Below are positions 33,178 through 43,021 of a stretch of 64,000 nucleotides of DNA, in pieces (the first letter of the stretch is position 1; each line of letters starts with the position of its first letter). Source of the stretch: Gemmatimonadaceae bacterium (GTDB lineage: Bacteria > Gemmatimonadota > Gemmatimonadetes > Gemmatimonadales > Gemmatimonadaceae); assembly GCA_035606695.1 (NCBI GenBank), contig DATNEW010000026.1:477896-541895 (forward strand), read 5' to 3'. The notes below the pieces were generated by a model that worked only from the letters and a program-made list of their open reading frames with translations, was not told where the DNA came from and ran no database searches. The position numbers were made by a program, and so were the translations under genes.

Positions 33178-35613
33178 TTACTCGGCGCGTATCACGATCG
33201 AGGGATCGGTCTTGGCGGCGCGCAGCGCGGGAACCGCACTCGCTACACCCGCGACCAGCGTCAACACGCACGGCACGACGATGAAGGTCGCGACGTCCGT
33301 CGGCGCGGTCTGGAACAGCAACGAGGCGAGCAGCCGCGTCACGATGAACGCCGCCGCCAGTCCGCCGATCATGCCGAACAGCACGAAGGACGACGCCTGG
33401 CGCACGAGCAACCGTGTGATGTGCACCGGCGTCGCGCCGATCGCGAGCCGAATGCCGATCTCGCGCGTACGCTGCGCGACGGCATAGGCGACGACGCCGT
33501 ACAAACCGATCGCGGCGAGGATCAGCGCGACGCCGGCGAAACCCGTCAACAGACTCGTCACGAACATGCGCGGATCCGAGAACTTCGGCGCGCGGCCCGC
33601 ATCGTCGAAGCTCGGCTCGCCGAAGAAGGTGATCGCGGGCTCGACCGATTTGATGGCGCTCTTCACGCTCGCGAGCACCGCTGGTGTTTGCGACCCCCTG
33701 GCGACGAAGGTCATCCACGGCCACACCTCGAGCGTGTAGGGCAAGAACACTTCGGCTTGAGGATCCGTGGCCGCGCCAAACTCGTGATAATCCGCGACGA
33801 CGCCGACGATCGGCAGCGTGATCGGTTGGCCGATGTCCGCGCGCGCCTGTGATTGTCGGTAAATCGTGATGCGCTGTCCGACGGCATCGCCATTCGGCCA
33901 CAGCTTTCGAGCGAGCGTGTCCGTCACCAAGAGGCCGACAGGCGATCGCATGTCGTCTTCCGTAAAACCGCGGCCGCGCTTGATTGGGATGTGTAACGCA
34001 CCGAGGTATTCCGCGGAAATCGGATGGTAGAGCGCCGTCGGCGGATTCTCGGACGCGGGATGCCCTTCCAGACCGATCTTCGTCGTGAGCAGCGCGCCAC
34101 CCGCCGCGCCGACGGTCCGGACCGACGGCACCGCGCGCACGGCTTCGATGATTCTCTTATAGAGCGCCGCGGCATCGTCGGGCGATGCGTATCGCTTCGC
34201 CGGGGGCGAGATCGCGAACCGAATCACGCCGTCGGGATCGTAGCCGAGTGGAACGGCGGTGAGGCGGCGAACGCTTTGCACCAGCAGCCCCGCGCCGATC
34301 AGGAGCGTGATCGCGAGCGCGAATTGGAGTGAGACAAGTGTATTGCGCACGCGAAAGTCCGCGCTCCCGCCGCGCGACGCTCCTCCGCCGCGGAGCCGAT
34401 CGACGAGATTCTGGCGGCTTGCATGCAACGCGGGCAGCGCGCCGACGAGCAGCATCGTCAACGCGGTGACACCAACGGCGAACGCCACGGCCGCTGGATC
34501 GAGCGCAATATGGTCGGCGAACGGCAGGCGCTGCGCCGCGAACGGCCGAGCGAAGGAGACCAGCGCCGACGCGAGCGCGATGCCGAGCACTCCGCTCGCG
34601 ACCGCGATGACGCCGGCTTCGACGAGCGGCTGTCGCGCGAGGCGCCAGCGACCCGCGCCGAGTGCGGCGCGCAGCGCGAAGTCCTGGCCGCGGACGCTGG
34701 CGCGAATCAGCATGAGGTTCGTCACGTTCGCGCATGCGAGCAGCAGCACGAGTCCGATCGCGCCCGAAACGAGGGCGAGTGTCGACCAGAGTTGGCCGAA
34801 CAATTCCTGCGAGAGCGGACGAATCGCGACCGACGTCCAGTGCGCCTGCTGCGCGGGATACTCCATGGCGAGCCGCTGCGCGATCGTGCGCATGGCGGTC
34901 GTCGCGCGCACGGAGTCGGCGCCCGCGCGCAAGCGGACGATGGATCGGCTGTCGACGTGGAGCTCGCGCTTGGTGAGCGCGGTGTGCGTCGCCTGAAACA
35001 CGGCGATGGGTTGCCACGCGGCGGGTGGCAGCCATCCGCCGGCGCCGAAGTTCGGGAACGCGAAGCCGCGCGGCATCACGCCGATGATTGTCGTCGGGAC
35101 GCTATCGAACGCGACGGCCTTGCCGATGATCGACGGATCTCCGCCAAAGCGATGCACGAAGAAGTCGTACGACACCACGGCGACGCGCGATGCTCCGAGT
35201 CGCTCTTCGTCCGTCGCGAACACCCTGCCGAGCAGCGGACGCGTCTCCATCAACTTGAAGAAGCCGGGCGTGACGTAGGCCGCGATGACGCGTTCGGGAT
35301 TGTCGCCGATGAAGATTCCGTCGCCGCGCACGAAGGCGAAGCCGTCGATGGCGTCGCGGACACTCGCGGCGGCGGTCTGCCAGTCGGTGAACGTCGGGAA
35401 CGAAGGGATGCGAAGCTGGCCGTCGTCGCTGCGCTCGTAGATGCTGCGCAATTGGCCCGCGTTGCCGTACGGCAGGCCGTGGAGCACGACGGCATCGACG
35501 ACGCTGAACACCGCGGTCGTGCTGCCGATCGCGAGCGCCAGGGTGATGACGGCGACCGCGGTGAGCTGGGGGGCGCGGCGGAGGCCGCGGATTGCGAATG
35601 CCAGGCTGTTCAT
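33178..35613 (-). CDS. ADOP-type permease 6 (no prefix domain)
   Basis: 811 residues from the ATG at 35613 (NSLAFAIRGLRRAPQLTAVA follows); the cytoplasmic prefix is absent. The first FtsX block has ACANVTNLMLIRASVRGQDF, the second AYAVAQRTREIGIRLAIGAT, ending KTDPSIVIRAE. The frame is open 14 codons further upstream, but those codons coincide with the promoter and operator. No padR gene is adjacent, yet the upstream region has a consensus promoter overlapped by a palindromic operator. Confidence 0.9.
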   Translation of the reverse strand: MNSLAFAIRGLRRAPQLTAVAVITLALAIGSTTAVFSVVDAVVLHGLPYGNAGQLRSIYERSDDGQLRIPSFPTFTDWQTAAASVRDAIDGFAFVRGDGIFIGDNPERVIAAYVTPGFFKLMETRPLLGRVFATDEERLGASRVAVVSYDFFVHRFGGDPSIIGKAVAFDSVPTTIIGVMPRGFAFPNFGAGGWLPPAAWQPIAVFQATHTALTKRELHVDSRSIVRLRAGADSVRATTAMRTIAQRLAMEYPAQQAHWTSVAIRPLSQELFGQLWSTLALVSGAIGLVLLLACANVTNLMLIRASVRGQDFALRAALGAGRWRLARQPLVEAGVIAVASGVLGIALASALVSFARPFAAQRLPFADHIALDPAAVAFAVGVTALTMLLVGALPALHASRQNLVDRLRGGGASRGGSADFRVRNTLVSLQFALAITLLIGAGLLVQSVRRLTAVPLGYDPDGVIRFAISPPAKRYASPDDAAALYKRIIEAVRAVPSVRTVGAAGGALLTTKIGLEGHPASENPPTALYHPISAEYLGALHIPIKRGRGFTEDDMRSPVGLLVTDTLARKLWPNGDAVGQRITIYRQSQARADIGQPITLPIVGVVADYHEFGAATDPQAEVFLPYTLEVWPWMTFVARGSQTPAVLASVKSAIKSVEPAITFFGEPSFDDAGRAPKFSDPRMFVTSLLTGFAGVALILAAIGLYGVVAYAVAQRTREIGIRLAIGATPVHITRLLVRQASSFVLFGMIGGLAAAFIVTRLLASLLFQTAPTDVATFIVVPCVLTLVAGVASAVPALRAAKTDPSIVIRAE

Positions 35614-35624
35614 GTGATAATTTT

Positions 35625-35666
35625 TTATCTCTTGGAGATAATATTTTATCTCCATCTGCGTGTCAA
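35625..35666 (-). promoter_or_regulatory. ADOP 6 promoter with three operator half-sites
   Basis: On the minus strand a perfect TTGACA (plus 35661-35666), 17 bp, TATTAT (35638-35643). Three half-sites lie across it: TTATCTC (35625-35631), GGAGATAA (35634-35641) and TTATCTCC (35646-35653). The last two form a perfect 8-4-8 palindrome over the -10 box; the first two form a second palindrome just downstream. The layout indicates a dimeric repressor acting at this strong promoter. Confidence 0.75.
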
Positions 35667-35770
35667 GACCCGCACCAATCCGGGCAACCTTCTGCCGCCA
35701 AGACGTGTCTCACGGCGCGTCAGCGGAGTTATACTGGTCAGAACTCCCCCCCTCTCGTCGGAGCTACCGC

Positions 35771-38700
35771 GTGCCGATCAAACGCGCTGCTTTCGCTCTT
35801 TGCATTTTATTTGCACTCCCGGTCCTGGCCCACGCTCAGGCGCGGCAACAAGTGATCCAGGGTCGCGTCACGAGCGACAGCGGCGGAAAGCCGATTCCCG
35901 CCGCCGACGTCATCGTCACCGTCGCGCCGTCGGCCGAGACCATTCTCGGCAAGACCGATTCGGCGGGTGCGTTTCGCATCGCGATCGCCAATCCCACCGG
36001 CGAATACATCCTCAACGTTTCGGCGCTCGGCTTCCGCGCGTTTCGGCAGCGGGTGACCATTCCGCGCGCTGATTCGCTGACCGTCGTGAATGCGCATCTC
36101 GCGCCGAACGTACAGCAAGTCGCCGGCGTGCGCGTGCAGGCAGCGCGGCCGCGGCCGCAGCGAACGGCGGGCAATGACGTCGGCTTCGGCGCCGATCCAT
36201 CGAACAAGAGCTTCGACGGCGTCACCAACGCGCTCCCCCCAGACCTTCAGGGGAACTTCGATGCGATGGCCGCCATGACGCCGGGCTACACCGGGCTTTC
36301 GGGCGGAGGGTTCTCGGCATTCGGGCTTGGGGCCGACGCCAACATGAAGACGGTCAACGGCATGTCCTTCTCCGGCGACGCACTGCCGCGGGATCTCAGC
36401 ACCAATACCCGATTCGTTGCATCGCCTTGGGACCCGACCCGGGGCGGCTTCAGCGGTGCGCTCGCGCAGACAACGATCAACCGCGGCAGCAACATCCTTC
36501 AGAGTCGCGCGCGTGTGACACTCGACGCGCCGTCGCTTCAGGTTGGCGATCCGATCGCCGAGCGCTTTGGGCAGAAGTACAGCAATCTGCAGCTGGGCGG
36601 CAGCCGGAGCGGCCCGCTCTCGCTCGATCGATACTTCTACAACGCGGGCTACTCGGCGTCGCTGATTCGTGCGCCCGTGTCGTCGTTGCTCGACCTCGAT
36701 CCCGACGCACTGCTTCACGCCGGCATCTCGCCCGACTCGGCCGCGCGCCTCACGCAGATTCTTGGCTCCGAGCGAGTGCCGCTCACGCGGGGCGGCATTC
36801 CCGATCAGCGGACGACGTTCAACGGCAATTTCGCGGAACGGATAGACTTCGCGCGGCCGAATCCGCCGCCGGGACAGACGCCGCTTCCGCAGTGGAACGT
36901 CGTGATGCTCGGGAATTATCAGGAGACGCGCGCGCCGAATCTCGCGCCGACGGCGCTGCCTGCCACGACGGGCAAGGTCCAGAACGGCGGCGCGCAGGTG
37001 CAGGGATTGTATTCGCGCTATTTCGGCAAGTTCGGCGACTACGTGAGCGAGACGATGGCCGGCGTGTCGTTCAACGAGCAGAAGGGAACACCGTATCTCG
37101 AGCTGCCGAGCGGGAACGTGCTCATCGCGTCGTCGCTGGCGACCGGCGGGCCGACGATCGGCTCGCTCAGTTTTGGCGGGAACAGCGCGTTCGCGCGGGA
37201 CAATCGCGTGGTCGCCCTGGAAGCGAACAATCAGACGACGTTCCTCTTGCGGGACCATCAGTCGTTGCCGACGACGCTGTATTTCCAGTCCCGGTATGAG
37301 CATTTCGATCAATCGTTGAGCAGCAACCGGCTCGGGTCGTTCAGCTATGCGTCGCTCGCGGACCTCGCGGCGAATCGCCCGAGCGGATTTACGAGAACGC
37401 TCAACACGCCGGACCGCGCGGGCGGCGAGTGGATGGGTGCGGCGGCCATCGGGACCAACTATGTCACGCAGCCGTTCGTGCTGACGGGCGGTGTGCGTAT
37501 CGATGCCAATGCGTTCACCGGTCTCCCGACGTTCAATCCCGCCATCCAGAACGCGTTTGGCATTCGCAATGACCAATCGCCCAACTCCGTGGCGCTGAGT
37601 CCGCGCGTCGGCTTCAACTGGTACTACAAGACCCACTCGCCGTTCAACAGTATCAATGTCTCGCCATGGTCGCTGATCGGGCGCGGCGGCCCCGCCATCC
37701 GCGGTGGTATCGGCGAATTTAGAAATTTCTTACGGAGCAATCTGCTGTCCGACGCCATTGGCACCACTGGTTTGCCGGGCAGCACCGAGCGTCTCACGTG
37801 TACCGGTCCGGCGGCGCCGATTCCCGATTGGCAATCGTTCCTGAACGATCCGTCGGCGGTCCCCTCGACCTGTGCCGGCGGCTCGCCGATCTTTGCCGAC
37901 ACGGCGCGCAGTGCGGTGCTCGTCGATCCGTCGTACTCACCCATGCGCTCGTGGCGCGCCACGCTCGGGTGGACGAACACCATCCTCGGCAACTATCTCG
38001 CGATCGACGGGACGTATTCGCTGAATCTCGCTCAACCGGGGACGGTCGATCTCAACTTCGCCGGGGCGCAGAAGTTCGCGCTGAGCAACGAAGGGAATCG
38101 TCCGGTGTTCGTCTCGGCGGCGAGCATCGTTCCGACGACCGGCGTGGCGTCGGCGGTCGAGTCGCGACGCTCGGCGTCATTCAGCCAGGTGAGCGACCGG
38201 GTATCTGACTTGAAGGGTGATACGCGGCAGATCGTGGCCTACGTCATTCCAAACATTCCGTTCCGGTTCGGCCTCGTCACGTTCGGCTACACGTGGTCGG
38301 ACGCGCGGTCGCAGGCGCGCGGTTTCGATCAGAGCACCGCGACCGATCCCCGCGCGATCGAATGGGCGGCCGTTGCCACGCAGCCGCGGCATCAATTCAT
38401 CGTGCAGGCGGCGCGGCCGCTATACAAGTTCTTCTATGTCTCGACGGCCATGAAATTTGCGTCGGGGCTTCGCTACACGCCGATCGTCGCCGGCGACGTG
38501 AACGGCGACGGGTGGTTCAACGATCGCGCGTTCATCTTCAATCCGGGAACGGGCACCGACGCGGCGGTGACGCAGGGTCTGCGCGACCTGATGGCCAACG
38601 GATCCCAATCAGCGCGCGATTGCCTCAGCTCGCAAATCGGCACGCTCGCCGGGCGTAACAGCTGCGTAGGTCCGTGGAGCGCGACGATGAACGCGAGCAT

Positions 38701-39466
38701 CTTCGCGACGAACATTCCGAAGACGGACAATCGCCTGAACGTCACGCTCAACCTCGCCAATCCGCTCGGCGGGCTCGATCAGCTGCTGCACGGCAGCGAT
38801 CACCTGCATGGGTGGGGAATGACGCCGTTCCCCGATGGCACGTTGTATCAGGTGCGTGGGTTCGATCCGATCGCGCAGCGCTATCAGTATCAGGTGAATC
38901 CGCGATTCGGTAACACGAACCCGGCGTTCACCACGCTTCGCTCGCCCTTCCGCATGACGCTCGACGTGCGGTGGGACTACGGGCCGAATCGGCAGGAGCA
39001 GGCCGTCGTTCTCAATGTGCGAGTGAAGGCTCCGCTCGCCGGAACGCGCGCCACCGCCGACACGATTCAACACCGCTACGTGTGCGGCAACGCACAGGGC
39101 GCCAACGGCTATTCGGACATCTATCGCTTGCTGCTGCGACTCTCGGACTCGCTGGCGCTGTCGCGCGATCAGGTCGAGAAGATGCAGGCTCGCCAGAAGT
39201 TCATGCGTGCCAAGGCGGACAGCGTGTATGGGGAACTGGCGAAGTATCTCTTTGCGATGCCGATGGACTTCAGCGCGAAGGTTGCCGCGAAGCGCGTGAC
39301 GGACACCGAGACCGACATGTGGCAGCTCATTTACGGCGAAGCGGGCTTTCTGAAAGAGCTGCTCACTCCGGGGCAGATTCGATTGTTGCCGGGGCCGATC
39401 TACAACATGGTCACGACGCCTGCGCCGAACTTCGGTGCGAGGTTCTTCTTTGGTCCGGCGTGTTGA
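35771..39466 (+). CDS. TonB-dependent receptor with N-terminal carboxypeptidase-like domain
   Basis: 1231 residues from a GTG start that directly precedes the signal peptide (IKRAAFALCILFALPVLAHA). Residues ~27-110 form a carboxypeptidase regulatory-like fold (VIQGRVTSDSGGKPIPAADV; ILNVSALGFRAFRQRVTI). A plug-like region follows (~130-230), then a long beta-barrel with aromatic-rich strands. The final ~120 residues (SLALSRDQVEKMQARQKFMR) are a helical extension beyond the barrel, unusual for a TonB receptor. It should import a bulky substrate across the outer membrane using TonB; no TonB or SusD partner is nearby. A TATACT -10-like box lies at 35730-35735. Confidence 0.85.
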   Translation: MPIKRAAFALCILFALPVLAHAQARQQVIQGRVTSDSGGKPIPAADVIVTVAPSAETILGKTDSAGAFRIAIANPTGEYILNVSALGFRAFRQRVTIPRADSLTVVNAHLAPNVQQVAGVRVQAARPRPQRTAGNDVGFGADPSNKSFDGVTNALPPDLQGNFDAMAAMTPGYTGLSGGGFSAFGLGADANMKTVNGMSFSGDALPRDLSTNTRFVASPWDPTRGGFSGALAQTTINRGSNILQSRARVTLDAPSLQVGDPIAERFGQKYSNLQLGGSRSGPLSLDRYFYNAGYSASLIRAPVSSLLDLDPDALLHAGISPDSAARLTQILGSERVPLTRGGIPDQRTTFNGNFAERIDFARPNPPPGQTPLPQWNVVMLGNYQETRAPNLAPTALPATTGKVQNGGAQVQGLYSRYFGKFGDYVSETMAGVSFNEQKGTPYLELPSGNVLIASSLATGGPTIGSLSFGGNSAFARDNRVVALEANNQTTFLLRDHQSLPTTLYFQSRYEHFDQSLSSNRLGSFSYASLADLAANRPSGFTRTLNTPDRAGGEWMGAAAIGTNYVTQPFVLTGGVRIDANAFTGLPTFNPAIQNAFGIRNDQSPNSVALSPRVGFNWYYKTHSPFNSINVSPWSLIGRGGPAIRGGIGEFRNFLRSNLLSDAIGTTGLPGSTERLTCTGPAAPIPDWQSFLNDPSAVPSTCAGGSPIFADTARSAVLVDPSYSPMRSWRATLGWTNTILGNYLAIDGTYSLNLAQPGTVDLNFAGAQKFALSNEGNRPVFVSAASIVPTTGVASAVESRRSASFSQVSDRVSDLKGDTRQIVAYVIPNIPFRFGLVTFGYTWSDARSQARGFDQSTATDPRAIEWAAVATQPRHQFIVQAARPLYKFFYVSTAMKFASGLRYTPIVAGDVNGDGWFNDRAFIFNPGTGTDAAVTQGLRDLMANGSQSARDCLSSQIGTLAGRNSCVGPWSATMNASIFATNIPKTDNRLNVTLNLANPLGGLDQLLHGSDHLHGWGMTPFPDGTLYQVRGFDPIAQRYQYQVNPRFGNTNPAFTTLRSPFRMTLDVRWDYGPNRQEQAVVLNVRVKAPLAGTRATADTIQHRYVCGNAQGANGYSDIYRLLLRLSDSLALSRDQVEKMQARQKFMRAKADSVYGELAKYLFAMPMDFSAKVAAKRVTDTETDMWQLIYGEAGFLKELLTPGQIRLLPGPIYNMVTTPAPNFGARFFFGPAC

Positions 39467-39520
39467 GTTTCGCGGAGTCGAGAGCGTGGCTGGGACACGT
39501 TCTCGACTCGGCGGCGCTGC

Positions 39521-40717
39521 TCAAGGTTCCAGGTCGACCCTGCCGACGATCACCCGCGTGAGTTGGGTCGGAATCGAGAAGTCGAGCGGAAGGAAGTAGT
39601 CCGTCCACTCCCGCGGCACGAGATAGAAAATTCTCGTTCCCGTTCCCCTGAAGTAGCTCGTGCTCCACGTCTCGAGCATGGCGCTCGCTTCGTCGTCGAA
39701 CAAGCCTCGAGCGACGAGCGAGCGGTGCATCGCCGTGCGCAGATCGGCGAACGCGTGGGTGCTGTACTCCGAATCGTCGAGGCGTGATACGTCGGCGAGT
39801 GTCGCACCCTGCGCTGACTTCGCGATGTCGACTCGGCCGATCGCGCGAAATGCCGCGACGCCGGACGGTCTCACGTCCAGGAGCCACGCGGCCGGAATCG
39901 TCATGGACGTTTGGCGCATCCACGCGAGATCAGCTGGGGCGAGGAGACGGAATCCGTTCGCGGTGCGCTGTGTGCGAACGACGGCGTCCAGATGCGCCAC
40001 TCCGCGATAGAACAAGTATTGCTCGGCTTCGCCCGACGTGGTGAGCACGCCGGCCGACTGCGCGGCGCGCGGCGATAGCCAGACGTGCGCGTCGGTTTTC
40101 GGCGGGGTGATGGCGCCCTTCAACGTGATTCCATTCCAGGCAAGCGCGCCGATCACTGAATTGTCGAGCCTCGCGCCCTTCCACGGCCTGCTGCGGTGCG
40201 ACACCGCGGCGAGCGAGTTGGAGCCCGCATCGATCACGTCCTCGTCGACCGAGACCGAGGCGTTTGCATTCGGGTAGAACTCATTGAGCACGCCGCCCCG
40301 GAAGTGGACTCGCACGTCGAATGGAGGAACGGCCGGGCTATTTGCAGACGGATGGAAATAGATCACCGGCGTCTCGAGTCGCATCGTCACGTCCGGACGG
40401 CAGGGCGCGATGTCACTCTTGATCAGGGGGACACGCTTGGTGCTCGACGTCGTCGCGACCCATCCGGGGTCGCCGAGCGGCGCTTTCAGACCCGCCGGTT
40501 CGAACCGGTGTACGAATTCGGGCAGCGCCTCGGAGCTGGAGATCTGATTGAGGCAGCCGAGGGGCGCGCCGTCGCCGGCGTGCTTGGTGGTGATCGTTCC
40601 CCATTCGTGAACGACGAGTGGAGCGGCGGCGTGGCGGGTGGCAGACGGCGCGTGGGCAGCCAGGCCGGCGGCGCCGGCAAGGGCACTGGCTGCCAATCCA
40701 ATACGCGTGGGATGCAT
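39521..40717 (-). CDS. Conserved secreted hypothetical protein
   Basis: 398 residues with an alanine-rich signal sequence (GLAASALAGAAGLAAHA). The mature part opens with LVVHEWGTITTKHAGDGAPL, a motif I associate with secreted proteins of Planctomycetes- and Gemmatimonadota-like genomes. Further blocks are VHFRGGVLNEFYPNA, AEQYLFYRGVAHL and the C-terminal YFRGTGTRIFYLVPREWTDY. No catalytic motif is evident and I assign no function. The ATG at 40717 begins the signal sequence. It converges with the TonB receptor gene. Confidence 0.6.
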   Translation of the reverse strand: MHPTRIGLAASALAGAAGLAAHAPSATRHAAAPLVVHEWGTITTKHAGDGAPLGCLNQISSSEALPEFVHRFEPAGLKAPLGDPGWVATTSSTKRVPLIKSDIAPCRPDVTMRLETPVIYFHPSANSPAVPPFDVRVHFRGGVLNEFYPNANASVSVDEDVIDAGSNSLAAVSHRSRPWKGARLDNSVIGALAWNGITLKGAITPPKTDAHVWLSPRAAQSAGVLTTSGEAEQYLFYRGVAHLDAVVRTQRTANGFRLLAPADLAWMRQTSMTIPAAWLLDVRPSGVAAFRAIGRVDIAKSAQGATLADVSRLDDSEYSTHAFADLRTAMHRSLVARGLFDDEASAMLETWSTSYFRGTGTRIFYLVPREWTDYFLPLDFSIPTQLTRVIVGRVDLEP

Positions 40718-40819
40718 GGAGACAACCTCCGTTGCTCTCATTGACCGCACGATCGCGGCCACGGTCACGATGAAACGGTTCCCTGCGTAACTTCAGCGTG
40801 GGCTGGCGGGAGAAGCTGG

Positions 40820-41365
40820 ATGCAACTCAGGCGTTTGCCAAGCACAGCAGTTTTTTCGGCGATCTCGATCATGGTTCTCATCGGCGCGCCGTCGCTCGGC
40901 GCGCAGCTGAACGGCGGCTGCGGGATGGATCGCTTCGTGAGTACGGCGGTCGGCGCCGGTCTCGGCGCGGCCGCGGGCGCGATCCCGGCGACCATCGTTC
41001 ATCGACACGATCAGACGACGAGTCATCGTATTGTCATCGGGTCCGTTGCGGTGGGCGCGGTGATCGGGCTCCTCTCCGCGGGCCGCGATCGCGTGTGCAC
41101 CTCGCCGATGGATTCAACGCATGTCGCGGACGCTGTGCTGTCGGCGCGCTCGCGGCATACACGCAACGGTAGCGTGGCCGGATTCCTCATCGGCGGCATC
41201 CTCGGCGCGGCGGGTGGAACCCTCTACCAAATAGGATGTGTGCGCGACCCGTGTAACGGGACACGCGACAGAATCGACGTGATGCTGTTTTCGGCTGGTG
41301 AAGGCGCGGTGGCGGGCGTGATACTCGGAAGCCTCATCGGTTGGGCTTGGCCGGTGGGACGGTAA
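40820..41365 (+). CDS. Secreted/membrane protein with glycine-zipper segments
   Basis: 181 residues. A signal peptide (VFSAISIMVLIGAPSLGAQ) is followed by three small-residue-rich hydrophobic stretches (AVGAGLGAAAGAIPATIV; GSVAVGAVIGLLSAG; AGFLIGGILGAAGGTLYQIG) and a last one (GAVAGVILGSLIGWAWPVG). Glycine zippers of this type are common in outer-membrane lipoprotein-like or pore-forming small proteins. Four cysteines (in GGCGMD, RVCTSP, IGCVRDPC) could form disulfides. Function unknown. The next gene starts 4 bp after its stop. Confidence 0.55.
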   Translation: MQLRRLPSTAVFSAISIMVLIGAPSLGAQLNGGCGMDRFVSTAVGAGLGAAAGAIPATIVHRHDQTTSHRIVIGSVAVGAVIGLLSAGRDRVCTSPMDSTHVADAVLSARSRHTRNGSVAGFLIGGILGAAGGTLYQIGCVRDPCNGTRDRIDVMLFSAGEGAVAGVILGSLIGWAWPVGR

Positions 41366-41369
41366 GAGA

Positions 41370-41969
41370 TTGGCGCGTCGATATCGGATTGGCCTCGTCG
41401 CCGCGGCCGCCGTGGTGATCGGCATCGCGGTCGCGGTGTGGTACCGGCGTCCCATACGCGACGGGCGTCTCGTCGGTATCGATTGGCGCGTGACGATCGA
41501 AGGGTCGAAGTGCGCGCACAATGTGCACGACCTTTGGTGCACCACGGATTCAATGCCAGCTCGCATCTGGGTTCCGCACGAATACACGACGCTGCAGATG
41601 AATCGGATTACACGGTCGGTTCAGCGTTACAGTCGCTACGTGGAACTGGATGATTCCACCCGATGGACTCATCTCGTCGACTCCGTTCGGCATGTCATGT
41701 CGGTGCGTCACGCGGAGCCGCTGCCGTGCGACACTGCTGAAACGCGGTTTCACATCGCGCAGGCGTGGGATGTCGGTCCGGGGGAAGCGCGGCTCTATGC
41801 CGCGCGAATTCCGGCACGCCGAAGCGAATCACAATATTGGTATATCAGTATTCAACTGGTGCCGCATGCGAGTGCCGGTTGCGGGCCCACGTGGCGCTAT
41901 GTTCGTCTGACGCCCGAACAGGAGTGGCGTCGCGTGGAGGAGTGGATTGCGGAGCAGTTGGGAGAATAG
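41370..41969 (+). CDS. Membrane-anchored hypothetical protein
   Basis: 199 residues from a TTG start 4 bp after the preceding gene. One N-terminal TM helix (IGLVAAAAVVIGIAVAVWY) is followed by a soluble domain with several cysteines (SKCAHNVHDLWCTTD; LPCDTAET; ASAGCGPTW) likely to be disulfide-linked outside the membrane. Tight spacing suggests cotranscription with the glycine-zipper protein. No family recognised. Confidence 0.5.
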   Translation: MARRYRIGLVAAAAVVIGIAVAVWYRRPIRDGRLVGIDWRVTIEGSKCAHNVHDLWCTTDSMPARIWVPHEYTTLQMNRITRSVQRYSRYVELDDSTRWTHLVDSVRHVMSVRHAEPLPCDTAETRFHIAQAWDVGPGEARLYAARIPARRSESQYWYISIQLVPHASAGCGPTWRYVRLTPEQEWRRVEEWIAEQLGE

Positions 41970-42139
41970 CGGCGTAAACGCCTGATTTCCGCAAACTCCT
42001 TCTTGCGCGATTGTCGCGTTTCTGTATTTATGAGTTCTCGCGCGCCCGCCCGAGTCCATCGCGCCGATCGTCGCGCTTGCGGCGCCGCATGTCGACGGAA
42101 ATCCGTAGGACGTCACCAAGAGTCGCGAAGGGAGATCCC

Positions 42140-43021
42140 ATGCGTCGAGCGAATCACGGTCGTACGGCACTTCGTGCCGAAGTGCTCGGAGTCGCGTTGC
42201 TGCTCGCGGTCACGCCGATGGCTGGTGCGCAGAATCGCGGCAATCCGGTAAGGGATCAGAACAACAATCCAACCGATTATAACTGGGCGCTCCACGCTCC
42301 CGGGGATCCCGCCGACACATATCACGTCACGGTGTGCGCAGGAAGCAAGGACTATCGATTCTATCCGATAGCCGGACAAGTTGGCCTGCCCGCTGACGCC
42401 AAGACGAAGAATACGGATCCACCTCCGCCGAATCATGGCCACTATCCGGCGACGGGCACGGAGTCGGGACAAGAAGGCGCGGTCGATGTCAACGGCCGCA
42501 CGCCTGGCGATGCCAATCTCGACATCACGATGTATCCGCGCGACGGATCAGCCTCAAAGACGTACCATCTTCGGGTTCATGTCATTGCTTGCCCGCAACC
42601 GCCTGGCAAGATGTACCGTGGCCGTGACATCAACGACCGGATCCTCGCATCCGTCCTTCCTCCGACCAAGCTCGAACAAGGCTTCCTCGCCAGCCTGGGA
42701 CGCGGCTCGGCAACGACGCGCGCGATCGGCTTTGCCGCGAAGTCGGCGTCCCTCGGCGCCACACAGCGCTCCGCGCTCGACGAAGTCGTCGGGTATCTGC
42801 GCGCGAACCCCAAAGTGCGAATCGAAGTACAATCGTACGCCGCGGCGGGCTCCAGTGCCGAGGCGTCGCGATCGCTCACGCAGCGGCGAGCCGATGCCGT
42901 CAAGGCATATTTGACGAGTCAGGGGATTGCCGCTAATCGACTGACCGCGAAAGGCTACGGCGGCGTATCAGCCGGCGAGTCGGCGGGCGATCGGCTTACG
43001 ATGGTCGTGTTGAAAAACTGA
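42140..43021 (+). CDS. OmpA-family C-terminal domain protein
   Basis: 293 residues from the ATG at 42140, preceded by GAAGGGAG at good spacing. A signal peptide ends near MAGAQ. The middle (PGDPADTYHVTVCAGSKDYR) is of unknown fold. Residues ~195-290 are an OmpA-like peptidoglycan-binding domain: QRSALDEVVGYLRANPKVRI, EASRSLTQRRADAVKAYLTS, and GIAANRLTAKGYG. Such proteins tie the envelope to the cell wall. The last 26 bp overlap the end of the convergent actF gene. Confidence 0.75.
   Translation: MRRANHGRTALRAEVLGVALLLAVTPMAGAQNRGNPVRDQNNNPTDYNWALHAPGDPADTYHVTVCAGSKDYRFYPIAGQVGLPADAKTKNTDPPPPNHGHYPATGTESGQEGAVDVNGRTPGDANLDITMYPRDGSASKTYHLRVHVIACPQPPGKMYRGRDINDRILASVLPPTKLEQGFLASLGRGSATTRAIGFAAKSASLGATQRSALDEVVGYLRANPKVRIEVQSYAAAGSSAEASRSLTQRRADAVKAYLTSQGIAANRLTAKGYGGVSAGESAGDRLTMVVLKN

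Noticed and set aside
35807..37636. 609-codon open frame on the minus strand
   Set aside because: It lies inside the TonB receptor gene on the opposite strand and has no recognisable motif.
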